8,138 nucleotides of DNA from an uncultured Eubacteriales bacterium. GTDB lineage: Bacteria; Bacillota; Clostridia; Oscillospirales; Acutalibacteraceae. The notes below the pieces were generated by a model. That model worked only from the letters and a program-made list of their open reading frames with translations, searched no databases and was not told where the DNA came from. The position numbers and the translations under genes were made by a program. Within the stretch, counting starts at the first letter, position 1, and the number at the start of each line of letters is the position of its first letter. Shown here one piece after another: positions 1-6,127 of the stretch. The stretch spans positions 1 through 8,138 of the forward strand of contig ONSE01000178.1 in NCBI GenBank assembly GCA_900320415.1. The letters run 5' to 3'.

Positions 1-299
1 GCGGGAAACAGCCCCGGGCGTCTCAGCTCCTCGGGAAGGAGGTCCAGCACGGTTTTCTCGCGCCTGTCCTCCGTTGCGGAGACCACCCCCGCGGGCTTGT
101 TGAGCATGATATAGAGATGCTCCTCGGTGCAGACGGCTTGTCCGTCCACCGTGATCCTGTCGGCTTCGGGACTGACCTTGCGGTCAGTCTGCCGACAGAT
201 TTCTCCGTTTACCGTCACCGCGCCGTTCTTGATTTTTTTCTGCGCGTCCCTGCGGCTGAGGGTGCCGCGCGAGGCAATCAGCTTGTCAAGTCTTTCCAT
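1..299 (-). CDS. RsuA/RluB-family rRNA pseudouridine synthase, N-terminal part (cut by window edge)
   Basis: The 99 visible codons encode an S4 RNA-binding domain (about residues 2-50, beginning MERLDKLIASRG) followed by the start of the catalytic domain with MLNKPAGVVSATED (65-78). That motif is typical of the RsuA/RluB/RluE/RluF group, which isomerises uridine to pseudouridine in ribosomal RNA in the cytoplasm. The catalytic-Asp motif, usually GRLDxxTxGLLLLTNDG in this family, would lie just past the left edge, so the exact subfamily and rRNA target cannot be decided. The ATG is only two bases after the TAG of the upstream gene, with at best a weak GGA as ribosome binding site, which suggests translational coupling. 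It is the fourth gene of the minus-strand operon. The family call is confident; the assignment to RsuA rather than RluB is not. Confidence 0.88.
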   Translation of the reverse strand, partial: MERLDKLIASRGTLSRRDAQKKIKNGAVTVNGEICRQTDRKVSPEADRITVDGQAVCTEEHLYIMLNKPAGVVSATEDRREKTVLDLLPEELRRPGLFP

Positions 300-301
300 A
301 G

Positions 302-751
302 CTATTCCAGCGGCAGATACTCTCCACCGTACTCCCCGTCTGTCAGATGTCCGCCGATGACCCTGCCGTTTCCGGCAAGGATCACCGCGTAATCCGCTTT
401 TTTGTTTTTGACGGCGTAGACGCTTTTCAGCACCTCCCGCCCCCTGCTTTCGCTCAGATCCAGTCCGACTCGCTTTTGCAGCGCGTTGTACTCCTCATAC
501 ACCGCGTCAAACTCTTCGGGAATGGTCACACGGCTGCTTTCCAGCAGCTCCGCCTGTTCCGCTCCGATGCGCGTCAGACAGTCCAGCGACGCCTGCTCGT
601 CCTCCCGGGACGCCCCGGCAGGCTGTTCTCCGCTCCGCTCCCGGTGCGCGCCGACCGCGCTGGCAACACAGAGCAACGTAAATACCGCGAGCAGCGCGAT
701 GACTGCCGCTGTTTTCAAACGCGGGCTGAGCTTCATCTTCCAAACAAACAT
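302..751 (-). CDS. Membrane-anchored DUF4830-like protein
   Basis: This 149-residue protein has a basic N-terminus (MFVWKMKLSPRLK), one hydrophobic segment (about 14-35), a polar linker (36-75) and a conserved-looking C-terminal domain (about 77-149). The domain contains IPEEFDAVYEEYNALQKRVG and ends in a strand-rich stretch with GNGRVIGGHL. The F-x-x-V-Y-x-x-YN-x-LQK-x-x-G-x-DLS pattern and the later VIGG match what I recall of DUF4830, a Clostridia domain of unknown function. No lipobox is seen (the residues before Cys28 are TLL), so the segment is probably an uncleaved anchor or signal peptide with the domain outside the cell. The start is supported by GGAGG nine bases upstream (761-765). 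The gene lies 49 bases after the HAD gene and 2 bases before the pseudouridine synthase gene, in the same operon. Function unknown. Confidence 0.8.
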   Translation of the reverse strand: MFVWKMKLSPRLKTAAVIALLAVFTLLCVASAVGAHRERSGEQPAGASREDEQASLDCLTRIGAEQAELLESSRVTIPEEFDAVYEEYNALQKRVGLDLSESRGREVLKSVYAVKNKKADYAVILAGNGRVIGGHLTDGEYGGEYLPLE

Positions 752-762
752 AACGCAAAACC

Positions 763-782
763 TCCGCTACAATGTATGCGGA
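763..782 (-). promoter_or_regulatory. Small stem-loop overlapping the ribosome binding site of the DUF4830-like gene
   Basis: On the minus-strand RNA, UCCGC-A-UAC pairs with GUAGCGGA around an AUU loop, giving 8 bp with one bulged A. The 3' arm includes the first three bases of the GGAGG at 761-765. It could lower translation of this operon gene, but a stem this short may be chance. Confidence 0.25.
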
Positions 783-800
783 AATTCTGCCGTTTATCCC

Positions 801-1457
801 TTACCGCAGCAGGTCAAACAGCTCTCCGGGAGAATCCGCGAACGCCTTCGCTCCCTGCTCCGCCATCGCGGGAATTGCGCCGTAGCCATAGGCGGCTCCG
901 ATAAAGTCCACGCCGCACAGGCGCGCTCCCTTGGCGTCAAACCAGGTGTCTCCCAGCATGACGACCTGCTCTCTATCGCGCTCGATATCGCCGCCCAGCT
1001 GTGCGACAGCGTAGGGGATCAGATCCTTTTTGTCCTTGCGGCTGCCGTCCAGATTGGAGCCGCACACCGCGTCAAACAGGTTGCGGATGCCGAGAATATC
1101 CAGTATTTCCTCCGCGAACCGTTCGAACTTAGAGGTGCAGATGGCTAGCTTTACCTCCTCCCTGCCCAGCCGCTCCAGCAGCGCGGGGATCCCCTCATAG
1201 ACGCGGTTGAGATATTTTCCGCGCGAATTATAATACGAGCGGTAAAGCTCCGCGCCCTGCTCCGCTGTCACGGGGTCAAGACCGACGAGATTCAGGAAGG
1301 TATCGATCAGCGGCGGACCGATGTAGAGCGTATAATCATCAAGGTCAGGCATCGGGGCGCCGAGGGTCCCGATCGCGTATTCCAGCGATCTGCGGATCCC
1401 CTCCGCGCTCTCGCTGACGGTGCCGTCCAAATCAAACAGGATATACTTATACTTCAT
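801..1457 (-). CDS. HAD-superfamily hydrolase, subfamily IA (Gph/5'-nucleotidase-like phosphatase)
   Basis: A 218-residue cytoplasmic HAD phosphatase. Motif I is DLDGT with the nucleophile Asp9 and acid/base Asp11. A helical cap follows (about 15-85, with YIGPPLIDTF). Motif II is CTSK (Thr108), motif III is a Lys near 143-144 in RKDKKDLI, and motif IV is GDTWFDAKGA (Asp170, Asp174, binding Mg2+). These define a Mg-dependent phosphomonoesterase using an aspartyl-phosphate intermediate. The length and the order IGPPL-TF-TSK-GSxxDGS resemble small-cap phosphatases annotated as phosphoglycolate phosphatase or 5'-nucleotidase; the substrate cannot be read from sequence. I chose the ATG at 1457; a TTG one codon upstream (1460) is possible. 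The first codons overlap the 3' end of the thioesterase gene by 11 bases, so translation is probably coupled. Confidence 0.9.
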   Translation of the reverse strand: MKYKYILFDLDGTVSESAEGIRRSLEYAIGTLGAPMPDLDDYTLYIGPPLIDTFLNLVGLDPVTAEQGAELYRSYYNSRGKYLNRVYEGIPALLERLGREEVKLAICTSKFERFAEEILDILGIRNLFDAVCGSNLDGSRKDKKDLIPYAVAQLGGDIERDREQVVMLGDTWFDAKGARLCGVDFIGAAYGYGAIPAMAEQGAKAFADSPGELFDLLR

Positions 1458-1833
1458 CAAATTTACTGTCCGCCTTTGCCTGGAATTTTTCCGCCTTGAC
1501 GCTCACGCGTGTGTGGGTGCCTCTGGCGATTTCCCCCTTCTTGTCAAAAGCGGAAACCTCAAACTGAAAGGTTCTTCCGTCCTCCGAGATCAGTCTCGCC
1601 TCGGCGGTCACCTCCGCTCCCAGCGGAGTGGGGCTGGTGTGCTCAATTGCAATCATCGTGCCCACGGTCGTCAGCTCCGCATTATCCAGCAGCACCTGCG
1701 CCAGCGACGCGGCGGCGTTTTCCATCAGCGCCACCACAGCGGGCGTCGCCAATACCCTGAGACTGCCGCTTCCCATGTGGAGCGCCAGATTCTCGTCACG
1801 TACAGTCATTGTTATCTGTTTTATTTCAGCCAT
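1447..1833 (-). CDS. Hot-dog-fold thioesterase, FlK (fluoroacetyl-CoA thioesterase)-like
   Basis: A 128-residue single-domain protein of the small hot-dog thioesterase group. The LATPAVVALMENAA helix carries Thr30 and Glu38, and IEHTSPTPLG carries His65. The Thr-x7-Glu spacing and the later His match the Thr/Glu/His triad of FlK, the fluoroacetyl-CoA thioesterase of Streptomyces cattleya. In Firmicutes such proteins are generic acyl-CoA thioesterase-like enzymes, so nothing here implies fluoroacetate as substrate. The strands that follow (VTAEARLISEDGRTFQFEVSAFD) end in the hot-dog core pattern GEIARGTHTRV. I chose the ATG at 1833 because GGGGGA (1841-1846) sits seven bases upstream; a TTG at 1839 would have poor spacing. 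It is the first gene of a minus-strand operon, and its end overlaps the HAD phosphatase gene. Family confident, substrate unknown. Confidence 0.87.
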   Translation of the reverse strand: MAEIKQITMTVRDENLALHMGSGSLRVLATPAVVALMENAAASLAQVLLDNAELTTVGTMIAIEHTSPTPLGAEVTAEARLISEDGRTFQFEVSAFDKKGEIARGTHTRVSVKAEKFQAKADSKFDEV

Positions 1834-1868
1834 TGTCAAATCCCCCGTTCAGCATTTTGTATATGTCT

Positions 1869-1897
1869 ATCATACTATAGAAATCGATTTTTCGCAA
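1869..1897 (-). promoter_or_regulatory. Sigma-A promoter of the thioesterase-HAD-DUF4830-rsuA operon
   Basis: On the minus strand the -35 is TTGCGA (1892-1897), the spacer is 17 bases and the -10 is TATGAT (1869-1874). Transcription would start near 1861-1863, about 28 bases before the ATG at 1833. No other good promoter is seen upstream of this operon. Confidence 0.7.
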
Positions 1898-1922
1898 GTC
1901 ATTGCCGCAAAAAGCTATACTT

Positions 1923-2004
1923 TTATATATAGTATACGGGAACAGCATTATATTATAGTATACGGGAACGGCATTATTTGCATTATATATAGTATACGGG
2001 AACA
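1923..2004. repeat. Three direct repeats of TATAGTATACGGGAAC
   Basis: The identical 16-bp core lies at 1928-1943, 1954-1969 and 1988-2003, at 26- and 34-bp steps. The first and third copies share 22 bp (1923-1944 and 1983-2004). Between copies the spacers read GCATTA or GGCATTATTTGCATTA, so the full unit is about 26 bp with an 8-bp extension in the middle spacer. Read on the minus strand, each copy is GTTCCCGTATACTATA, rich in -10-like TATACT/TATAAT strings but without matching -35 boxes. They lie directly upstream of the thioesterase promoter and downstream of amt. Candidate roles are operators for a DNA-binding protein, a dispersed intergenic repeat family, or slippage-generated tandem DNA. 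Confidence 0.8.
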
Positions 2005-2078
2005 ACACAGCGGCGCGCTTCCCAACCGGAAAACACGCCGCTGCGTTGTCATATGTTAGCCTATTTAGGATGATAGCT
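2003..2078 (-). promoter_or_regulatory. Hairpin element directly after amt, a second copy of the amt leader element
   Basis: Starting at the amt stop codon, the minus-strand RNA has a small hairpin (AGCUAU with AUAGGCU, 2058-2078), then AUGACA (2047-2052), then a 21-bp uninterrupted hairpin (2003-2048, loop GGUU, four G-U pairs). The alternative fold is ACGC-AGCGGC-GUGU (2033-2046), a six-base loop with A1 and G4. A 23-base run (2042-2064) is identical to 3910-3932 before amt. No U-run follows, so I do not call it a plain intrinsic terminator. The G-U pairs would be A-C mismatches in plus-strand RNA, so the minus-strand transcript is the likely functional one. Confidence 0.65.
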
Positions 2079-3838
2079 TATTCAACGTCCTGCATCGCGT
2101 CGTAGCCTGTCTCGCCGGTTCTCACCTTCACGACATCCTCAACGTCATAGACGAAGATCTTGCCGTCGCCGATGTGGCCCGTATAAAGGACCTTCTTGGC
2201 GGTCTCAATGACGGAGGAAACGGGAACCTTGCATACGACGATATCTACCTGAACCTTGGGAAGGAGGTTGGTTTCAATCTGCACGCCGCGGTAATACTCA
2301 GGCTTGCCCTTCTGCGCACCGCAGCCGAGCACGTGCGTTACCGTCATGCCGGTGATACCGATCTTCATCATCGCGTTCTTCAGACGCTCCAGACGCGCTT
2401 CCTTGCAGACGATCTCAACCTTGGTGATCTTCGGTGTGCCGTCGTCAAAGGTGGGAACCTTTTTGACGGGCACCGCCTCCGCAACGGGAGTTTCGCCGCT
2501 GACAACAACCACGTTGTCCTCACCCTCCTCGATATATTCGGGAATCATCGCGAAGCCCGCGTAAGCGGAAGGCATACCGTGCTCTGTCGCGTCAAGACCC
2601 GTCATCTCTTCCTCACGGGAAACCCTGAGGCCGAGTGTCTTTTTGATCAGTAAGAAAGTAATGGTGATGGTGACGACCGTCCACGCCGCCACAGCGCCGA
2701 AGCCGATGAGCTGCAGACCGAGGAGTTCAAAGCCGCCGCCGTAGAACAAACCGACGAGCTTTTCGCCCGAGGCGTTGGCAACGGCGTAACCGGGAGCGGA
2801 ATCGGTCGCGAACAGACCTACCGCGAGGGTGCCCCAGATACCGTTGAGCATATGGACAGCGACCGCACCGACGGGATCGTCGATGTGGAGCCTGTAGTCG
2901 AGGAACCAAACGCCGCAGACAACGAGGATACCCGAAACGATACCGATCACAACAGCGCCGAGAGCGTCGGTGACGTCACAGGGTGCGGTGATCGCGACAA
3001 GACCCGCGAGGGAGGCGTTCAGGCACATACTGACGTCAGGCTTGCCGAACTTCACCCAGGTGAAGATCATGCAGGTGACGGTCGCGAGCGCGGGAGCAAT
3101 GGTGGTGGTCAGGAAAACGGAGCCGAGCTGCTCTACGCTTGTGGCAGCCGCGCCGTTGAAGCCGTACCAGCCCAGCCAGAGAATAAACACGCCCAGTGCG
3201 CCGAGCGCGATGTTGTGACCGGGAAAGGCGCCGACCTTGACGACCTTGCCTTTTTCGTTGCGCTGGAACTTACCGATACGGGGGCCGAGGATCTTCGCGC
3301 CGATCAGTGCGGAGATACCGCCGACCATGTGGATCGCGCAGGAGCCGGCGAAATCGTGGAAGCCGATCTGGCTCAGCCAGCCGCCGCCCCAGATCCAGTG
3401 CGCCTCGATGGGATAGATGACCGCGGAAATGATACCCGAATAAACGCAGTAGGACAGGAACTTGGTTCTCTCCGCCATCGCGCCCGAAACGATCGTCGCG
3501 GTCGTCGCGCAGAATACGAGGTTGAACACAAAGCTCGAGAAATTGAAGTTTGCGTAAGCGGTGAATAAATCAAAACCGGGTCTTCCGATGAATCCCAGCA
3601 GGTCCTCGCCCATCAGCAGACCGAAGCCGATCAGAATGAAGGTAACGGTACCGATACAGAAATCCATCAGGTTCTTCATAATAATGTTGCCTGTGTTCTT
3701 GGCTCTGGTGAAGCCTGCCTCGACCATCGCGAAGCCCGCCTGCATCCAGAACACCAAGGCCGCGCCGATCAGGAACCACACCGCGAACAGCTGCTCGGAT
3801 GTGGCTTGCGTCACAAGCTCTCTTATCGTGTCATTCAT
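2078..3838 (-). CDS. amt: Ammonium transporter fused to a C-terminal PII domain (Amt-PII)
   Basis: A 586-residue fusion. Residues 14-400 form an Amt/Rh channel with about 11 hydrophobic segments and family signatures: MQAGFAMVEAGFTRAKN (32-48), SGAMAER (118-124), DFAGSCAIHMVGG (162-174, carrying Asp162 and pore His170), WLGWYGFNGA (221-230) and VHMLNGIWGT (328-337, second pore His329). It conducts ammonium across the cytoplasmic membrane. After a polar linker (about 405-468), residues 471-581 are a PII domain: the T-loop GCGAQKGKPEYYRG (505-518), LPKVQVDIVV (526-535) and the nucleotide B-loop TGHIGDGKIFV (553-563), then KVRTGE. The E. coli GlnB uridylylation Tyr51 aligns with Ile521, and GlnB Arg38 with Ala508. 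PII normally plugs Amt in response to ATP/ADP and 2-oxoglutarate; here it is tethered. AAGGAG lies nine bases before the ATG. The gene follows glutamine synthetase by 108 bases, probably in one operon. Confidence 0.95.
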   Translation of the reverse strand: MNDTIRELVTQATSEQLFAVWFLIGAALVFWMQAGFAMVEAGFTRAKNTGNIIMKNLMDFCIGTVTFILIGFGLLMGEDLLGFIGRPGFDLFTAYANFNFSSFVFNLVFCATTATIVSGAMAERTKFLSYCVYSGIISAVIYPIEAHWIWGGGWLSQIGFHDFAGSCAIHMVGGISALIGAKILGPRIGKFQRNEKGKVVKVGAFPGHNIALGALGVFILWLGWYGFNGAAATSVEQLGSVFLTTTIAPALATVTCMIFTWVKFGKPDVSMCLNASLAGLVAITAPCDVTDALGAVVIGIVSGILVVCGVWFLDYRLHIDDPVGAVAVHMLNGIWGTLAVGLFATDSAPGYAVANASGEKLVGLFYGGGFELLGLQLIGFGAVAAWTVVTITITFLLIKKTLGLRVSREEEMTGLDATEHGMPSAYAGFAMIPEYIEEGEDNVVVVSGETPVAEAVPVKKVPTFDDGTPKITKVEIVCKEARLERLKNAMMKIGITGMTVTHVLGCGAQKGKPEYYRGVQIETNLLPKVQVDIVVCKVPVSSVIETAKKVLYTGHIGDGKIFVYDVEDVVKVRTGETGYDAMQDVE

Positions 3839-3869
3839 ACTTGTTCACTCCTTAAAATTATCCTGACAT

Positions 3870-3944
3870 AGCGCAACGGCACGTCTCCTTACTCAGGAAA
3901 ACGCGCCGTTGCGTTGTCATATGTTAGCCTATCGGGTGATAGCT
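3870..3944 (-). promoter_or_regulatory. amt leader element: two alternative RNA folds between glutamine synthetase and amt
   Basis: Just after the glutamine synthetase stop, the minus-strand RNA holds a small hairpin (AGCUAUC-ACCC-GAUAG-G-CU, 3926-3944), then AUGACA (3915-3920), then ACGC-AACGGC-GCGU (3901-3914), a six-base loop with A1 and G4. The loop and 3' strand also pair downstream in a longer hairpin (3870-3915: 12 continuous pairs 3902-3913 with 3872-3883, then an inner UCCU/AGGA stem). The folds exclude each other, as in ANTAR-controlled antiterminators. The long hairpin ends 22 bases before AAGGAG and is not followed by a U-run, so whether it stops transcription is uncertain. Confidence 0.6.
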
Positions 3945-3946
3945 CA

Positions 3947-6034
3947 TTAAACACCGAAAAGCAGATCGGTGTAGGGAGGATAGGGCCAGTACTCCTCTGA
4001 CATCTCTTCCTCCATACTGTCGCCTACCTCGCGCAGCTCCTCCATCTTCTCAAATACCTTCTCACGGTATGCCATCGCCTTCTCCTGGCTGTCCTCGATT
4101 GCGGCAGCGCCGGCGATCGCATCCTGCAGTTCCTCGGTCAGGGCGACAAAGCGCTCCTGCTTCCCGGAAAGGCTCCTGATGAGGTTCAGCTCGACGTTGA
4201 CGGGAATGGTTTCTGACAGCGCCTTCTTGGAGAGGGCGGCGTCAGCCAGCGCACTCACATAGGCAGTCACCGCGGGGGTGATGTTTTTCTGCGCCATGTC
4301 TACCATCGTCAGCGCCTCAATGCGGATCTGCTTCGCGTAGGTCTCCAGCTCGATCTCACATCTCGCTCTCAGCTCCTGCTCGGTGCAGATGCTATTTCTC
4401 ACAAACAGATCGACGTTCTTTCTGTCAAGGAAGTGAGAGAACGCCTCGGGTAAGGACTTCATATTCAGCAGTCCGCGGCGCTGCGCCTCCGCTACCCACT
4501 CGTCGGAGTAGTTGTCGCCGTTGAAGATGATCCTCTGGTGCGCCACCAGGGTGTCACGCACCAGCTCTCTTGCGGCGGTTTCCAGATCCTGAGCGTCCTT
4601 GAGCGCCTCGTAGAACTGCGAAAGCTCATCGGCGACCATGGTGTTGAGCATATAGTTGGGGCACGCGATGTTCAGCGAGGAACCGAGCGCGCGGAACTCG
4701 AACTTGTTGCCCGTGAAGGCAAAGGGAGAGGTGCGGTTTCTGTCGGAATTGTCCTTCTTGAAGTCCGCAAGAACCTCAACGCCCGTATGCATTCTCTCTC
4801 TGCCGTGGCTCTCGTAGCTGTCGCCGCGGATGATGGACTGCACCAGCGCATCCAAATCGTCTCCGAGATACATGGAGATGATGGCGGGCGGCGCCTCGTT
4901 CGCGCCGAGTCTGTGGTCGTTGCCCGCTGACGCGACGGTGATGCGGAGCAGATCCTGGTACTCGTCAACCGCCTTGACGACCGCCGAGAGGAACAGCAGG
5001 AACTGCGTGTTTGATTCGGGATGCTTGCCGGGGGAAAGAAGATTTTCGCCCGTGTTGGTGGAAATCGACCAGTTGTTGTGCTTGCCCGAGCCGTTGACGC
5101 CCTTGAAGGGCTTCTCATGCAGCAGGCAGACCAGACCGTGCTTCTCGGCGACCTTCTTCATGATCTCCATGGTCAGCTCGTTGTGATCGGTCGCGATATT
5201 CGAGGTGGAGAAGATCGGCGCCAGCTCGTGCTGTGAGGGAGCGACCTCGTTGTGTTTGGTCTTGGCGAGGATACCGAGGCTCCAGAGCTCCTCATCAAGC
5301 TCCTTCATGTACGCCGCGACTCTTGTCTTGATGGATCCGAAGTAGTGATCCTCCAGCTCCTGACCCTTGGGCGCCTTCGCGCCGAAGAGGGTCCTGCCGG
5401 TGAGCTTTAAGTCAACTCTCTGATCGTAAAGCTCCTTGTCAATGAGGAAATATTCCTGCTCGGGACCGACCGTGGTTGCCACTCTGGTGACCTCGGTCTT
5501 GCCGAGGAGGTGCAGAATCTTGACCGCCTCTGTGCTCAGGCGCTCCATCGAGCGGAGAAGAGGCGTCTTTTTATCGAGGATTTCTCCTGTGTAGGAACAA
5601 AACGCGGTGGGAATGTACAGCGAACCGTCTCTGACAAACGCGGGAGAGGTGGGATCCCAGGTGGTGTAGCCTCTCGCCTCAAAGGTGGCGCGGATGCCGC
5701 CGCTGGGGAAGGATGACGCGTCAGGCTCGCCCTTGATCAGCTCTTTGCCCGAGAATTCCATAATTACGCCGTCGCCGTTGGGCTGGATGAAGCTGTCGTG
5801 CTTTTCCGCGGTGACGCCTGTCATCGGCTGGAACCAGTGGGTAAAGTGAGTGCAGCCCTGCTCCACCGCCCAGTCCTTCATGGCGTTTGCAACAACATTC
5901 GCTACGCTGATATCCAGTGCCTCGCCGTTTTCAATGGTCTTTTTCAGTGCCTTGTAGGTAGTGCCGGGAAGTCTTTCCTTCATCACCTGGTCGTTGAAAA
6001 CTCTGCTACCGAATAATTCGGGTACCTTCGTCAT
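3947..6034 (-). CDS. glnN: Glutamine synthetase type III
   Basis: A 695-residue GSIII, normal length for this large dodecameric class (about 700, against about 450 for type I). It makes glutamine from glutamate, ammonia and ATP in the cytoplasm. Features in order: the family start FGSRVFNDQVMKERLP (8-23), THWFQP (65-70), FPSGGIRATFEARGYTTWDP (109-128), metal-binding GPEQEYFLID (190-199), KHNEVAPSQHELAP (260-273), HEKPFKGVNGSGKHNNWS (306-323), GNDHRLGANEAPP (371-383), DRNRTSPFAFTGNKFEFR (431-448), and the family C-terminus EEYWPYPPYTDLLF (680-693). The reading frame is open back to 6106, but I place the start at 6034: GGAGAG lies six bases upstream and MTKVPELFGS matches the family N-terminus, while the earlier ATGs lie inside the leader hairpin. 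A perfect promoter and a leader terminator-like hairpin precede it, and amt-PII follows in the same direction. No key motif is missing. Confidence 0.96.
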   Translation of the reverse strand: MTKVPELFGSRVFNDQVMKERLPGTTYKALKKTIENGEALDISVANVVANAMKDWAVEQGCTHFTHWFQPMTGVTAEKHDSFIQPNGDGVIMEFSGKELIKGEPDASSFPSGGIRATFEARGYTTWDPTSPAFVRDGSLYIPTAFCSYTGEILDKKTPLLRSMERLSTEAVKILHLLGKTEVTRVATTVGPEQEYFLIDKELYDQRVDLKLTGRTLFGAKAPKGQELEDHYFGSIKTRVAAYMKELDEELWSLGILAKTKHNEVAPSQHELAPIFSTSNIATDHNELTMEIMKKVAEKHGLVCLLHEKPFKGVNGSGKHNNWSISTNTGENLLSPGKHPESNTQFLLFLSAVVKAVDEYQDLLRITVASAGNDHRLGANEAPPAIISMYLGDDLDALVQSIIRGDSYESHGRERMHTGVEVLADFKKDNSDRNRTSPFAFTGNKFEFRALGSSLNIACPNYMLNTMVADELSQFYEALKDAQDLETAARELVRDTLVAHQRIIFNGDNYSDEWVAEAQRRGLLNMKSLPEAFSHFLDRKNVDLFVRNSICTEQELRARCEIELETYAKQIRIEALTMVDMAQKNITPAVTAYVSALADAALSKKALSETIPVNVELNLIRSLSGKQERFVALTEELQDAIAGAAAIEDSQEKAMAYREKVFEKMEELREVGDSMEEEMSEEYWPYPPYTDLLFGV

Positions 6035-6072
6035 GTGAATCTCTCCATTCTTACCTTGTTTACGAAACAGAA

Positions 6073-6110
6073 AAGGGCACCGATGGCGACTCTCCGCCAT
6101 CAGCACCCTT
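6073..6110 (-). terminator. Leader terminator (attenuator) of glutamine synthetase
   Basis: The minus-strand RNA forms a 16-bp stem without mismatch (6073-6088 with 6095-6110, loop GAGAGU at 6089-6094), followed by UUUUCUGUUU. This is a good intrinsic terminator only about 11 bases from the predicted transcript start and about 40 bases before the ATG. Three pairs are G-U and would be A-C mismatches in plus-strand RNA, so the structure belongs to the glnN leader rather than to gltB transcription. A stem this strong inside the leader implies that expression needs conditional read-through. Confidence 0.75.
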
Positions 6111-6120
6111 GCTGTGTCAT
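6101..6120 (-). promoter_or_regulatory. Candidate ANTAR-type antiterminator hairpin in the glnN leader
   Basis: AUGACA (6115-6120) is followed at once by CAGC-AAGGGU-GCUG (6101-6114): a 4-bp stem and a six-base loop with A at 1 and G at 4. The loop and the 3' strand are the start of the terminator's 5' arm, so the two folds exclude each other. The same AUGACA plus hexaloop plan recurs before and after amt. Known ANTAR targets have two such hairpins; only one is visible here. Confidence 0.55.
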
Positions 6121-6127
6121 TGCCGCT

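Noticed and set aside
1898..1908. An 11-base match, GTCATTGCCGC, shared with 6116-6126 in the glnN leader, as a fourth ANTAR-like site.
   Set aside because: It includes AUGAC on the minus strand, but what follows (UUGCGAAAAAUCG) has only a 2-bp stem and no G at loop position 4, and it lies at the -35 of the thioesterase promoter, outside the transcript.
1923..2004. CRISPR array.
   Set aside because: Only three short 16-bp repeats with AT-rich spacers of 10 and 18 bases that partly resemble each other; no cas genes nearby.
1826..2008. A 60-codon minus-strand frame with repeated PYTIY-like words.
   Set aside because: The repetition only mirrors the DNA repeats; the frame overlaps the thioesterase promoter and start and has no ribosome binding site.
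2852..3568. A 238-codon open frame on the plus strand opposite amt, and other long frames opposite glnN and gltB.
   Set aside because: These are antisense shadows of GC-rich genes with strong family matches; their products are charge-biased, match no family I know and lack convincing ribosome binding sites.
3870..3944. Glutamine riboswitch (glnA RNA) or a plain Rho-independent terminator before amt.
   Set aside because: I do not see the conserved core of the glutamine riboswitch, and the long hairpins near amt lack a following U-run. An ANTAR-like switch fits the three sites better.
6035..6106. In-frame extension of glutamine synthetase to an ATG at 6106 (adds 24 residues).
   Set aside because: The added codons read through the terminator hairpin, give an unusual Arg/Cys-rich stretch, and lack a family match. 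The ATG at 6034 has a good ribosome binding site and the GSIII N-terminus.
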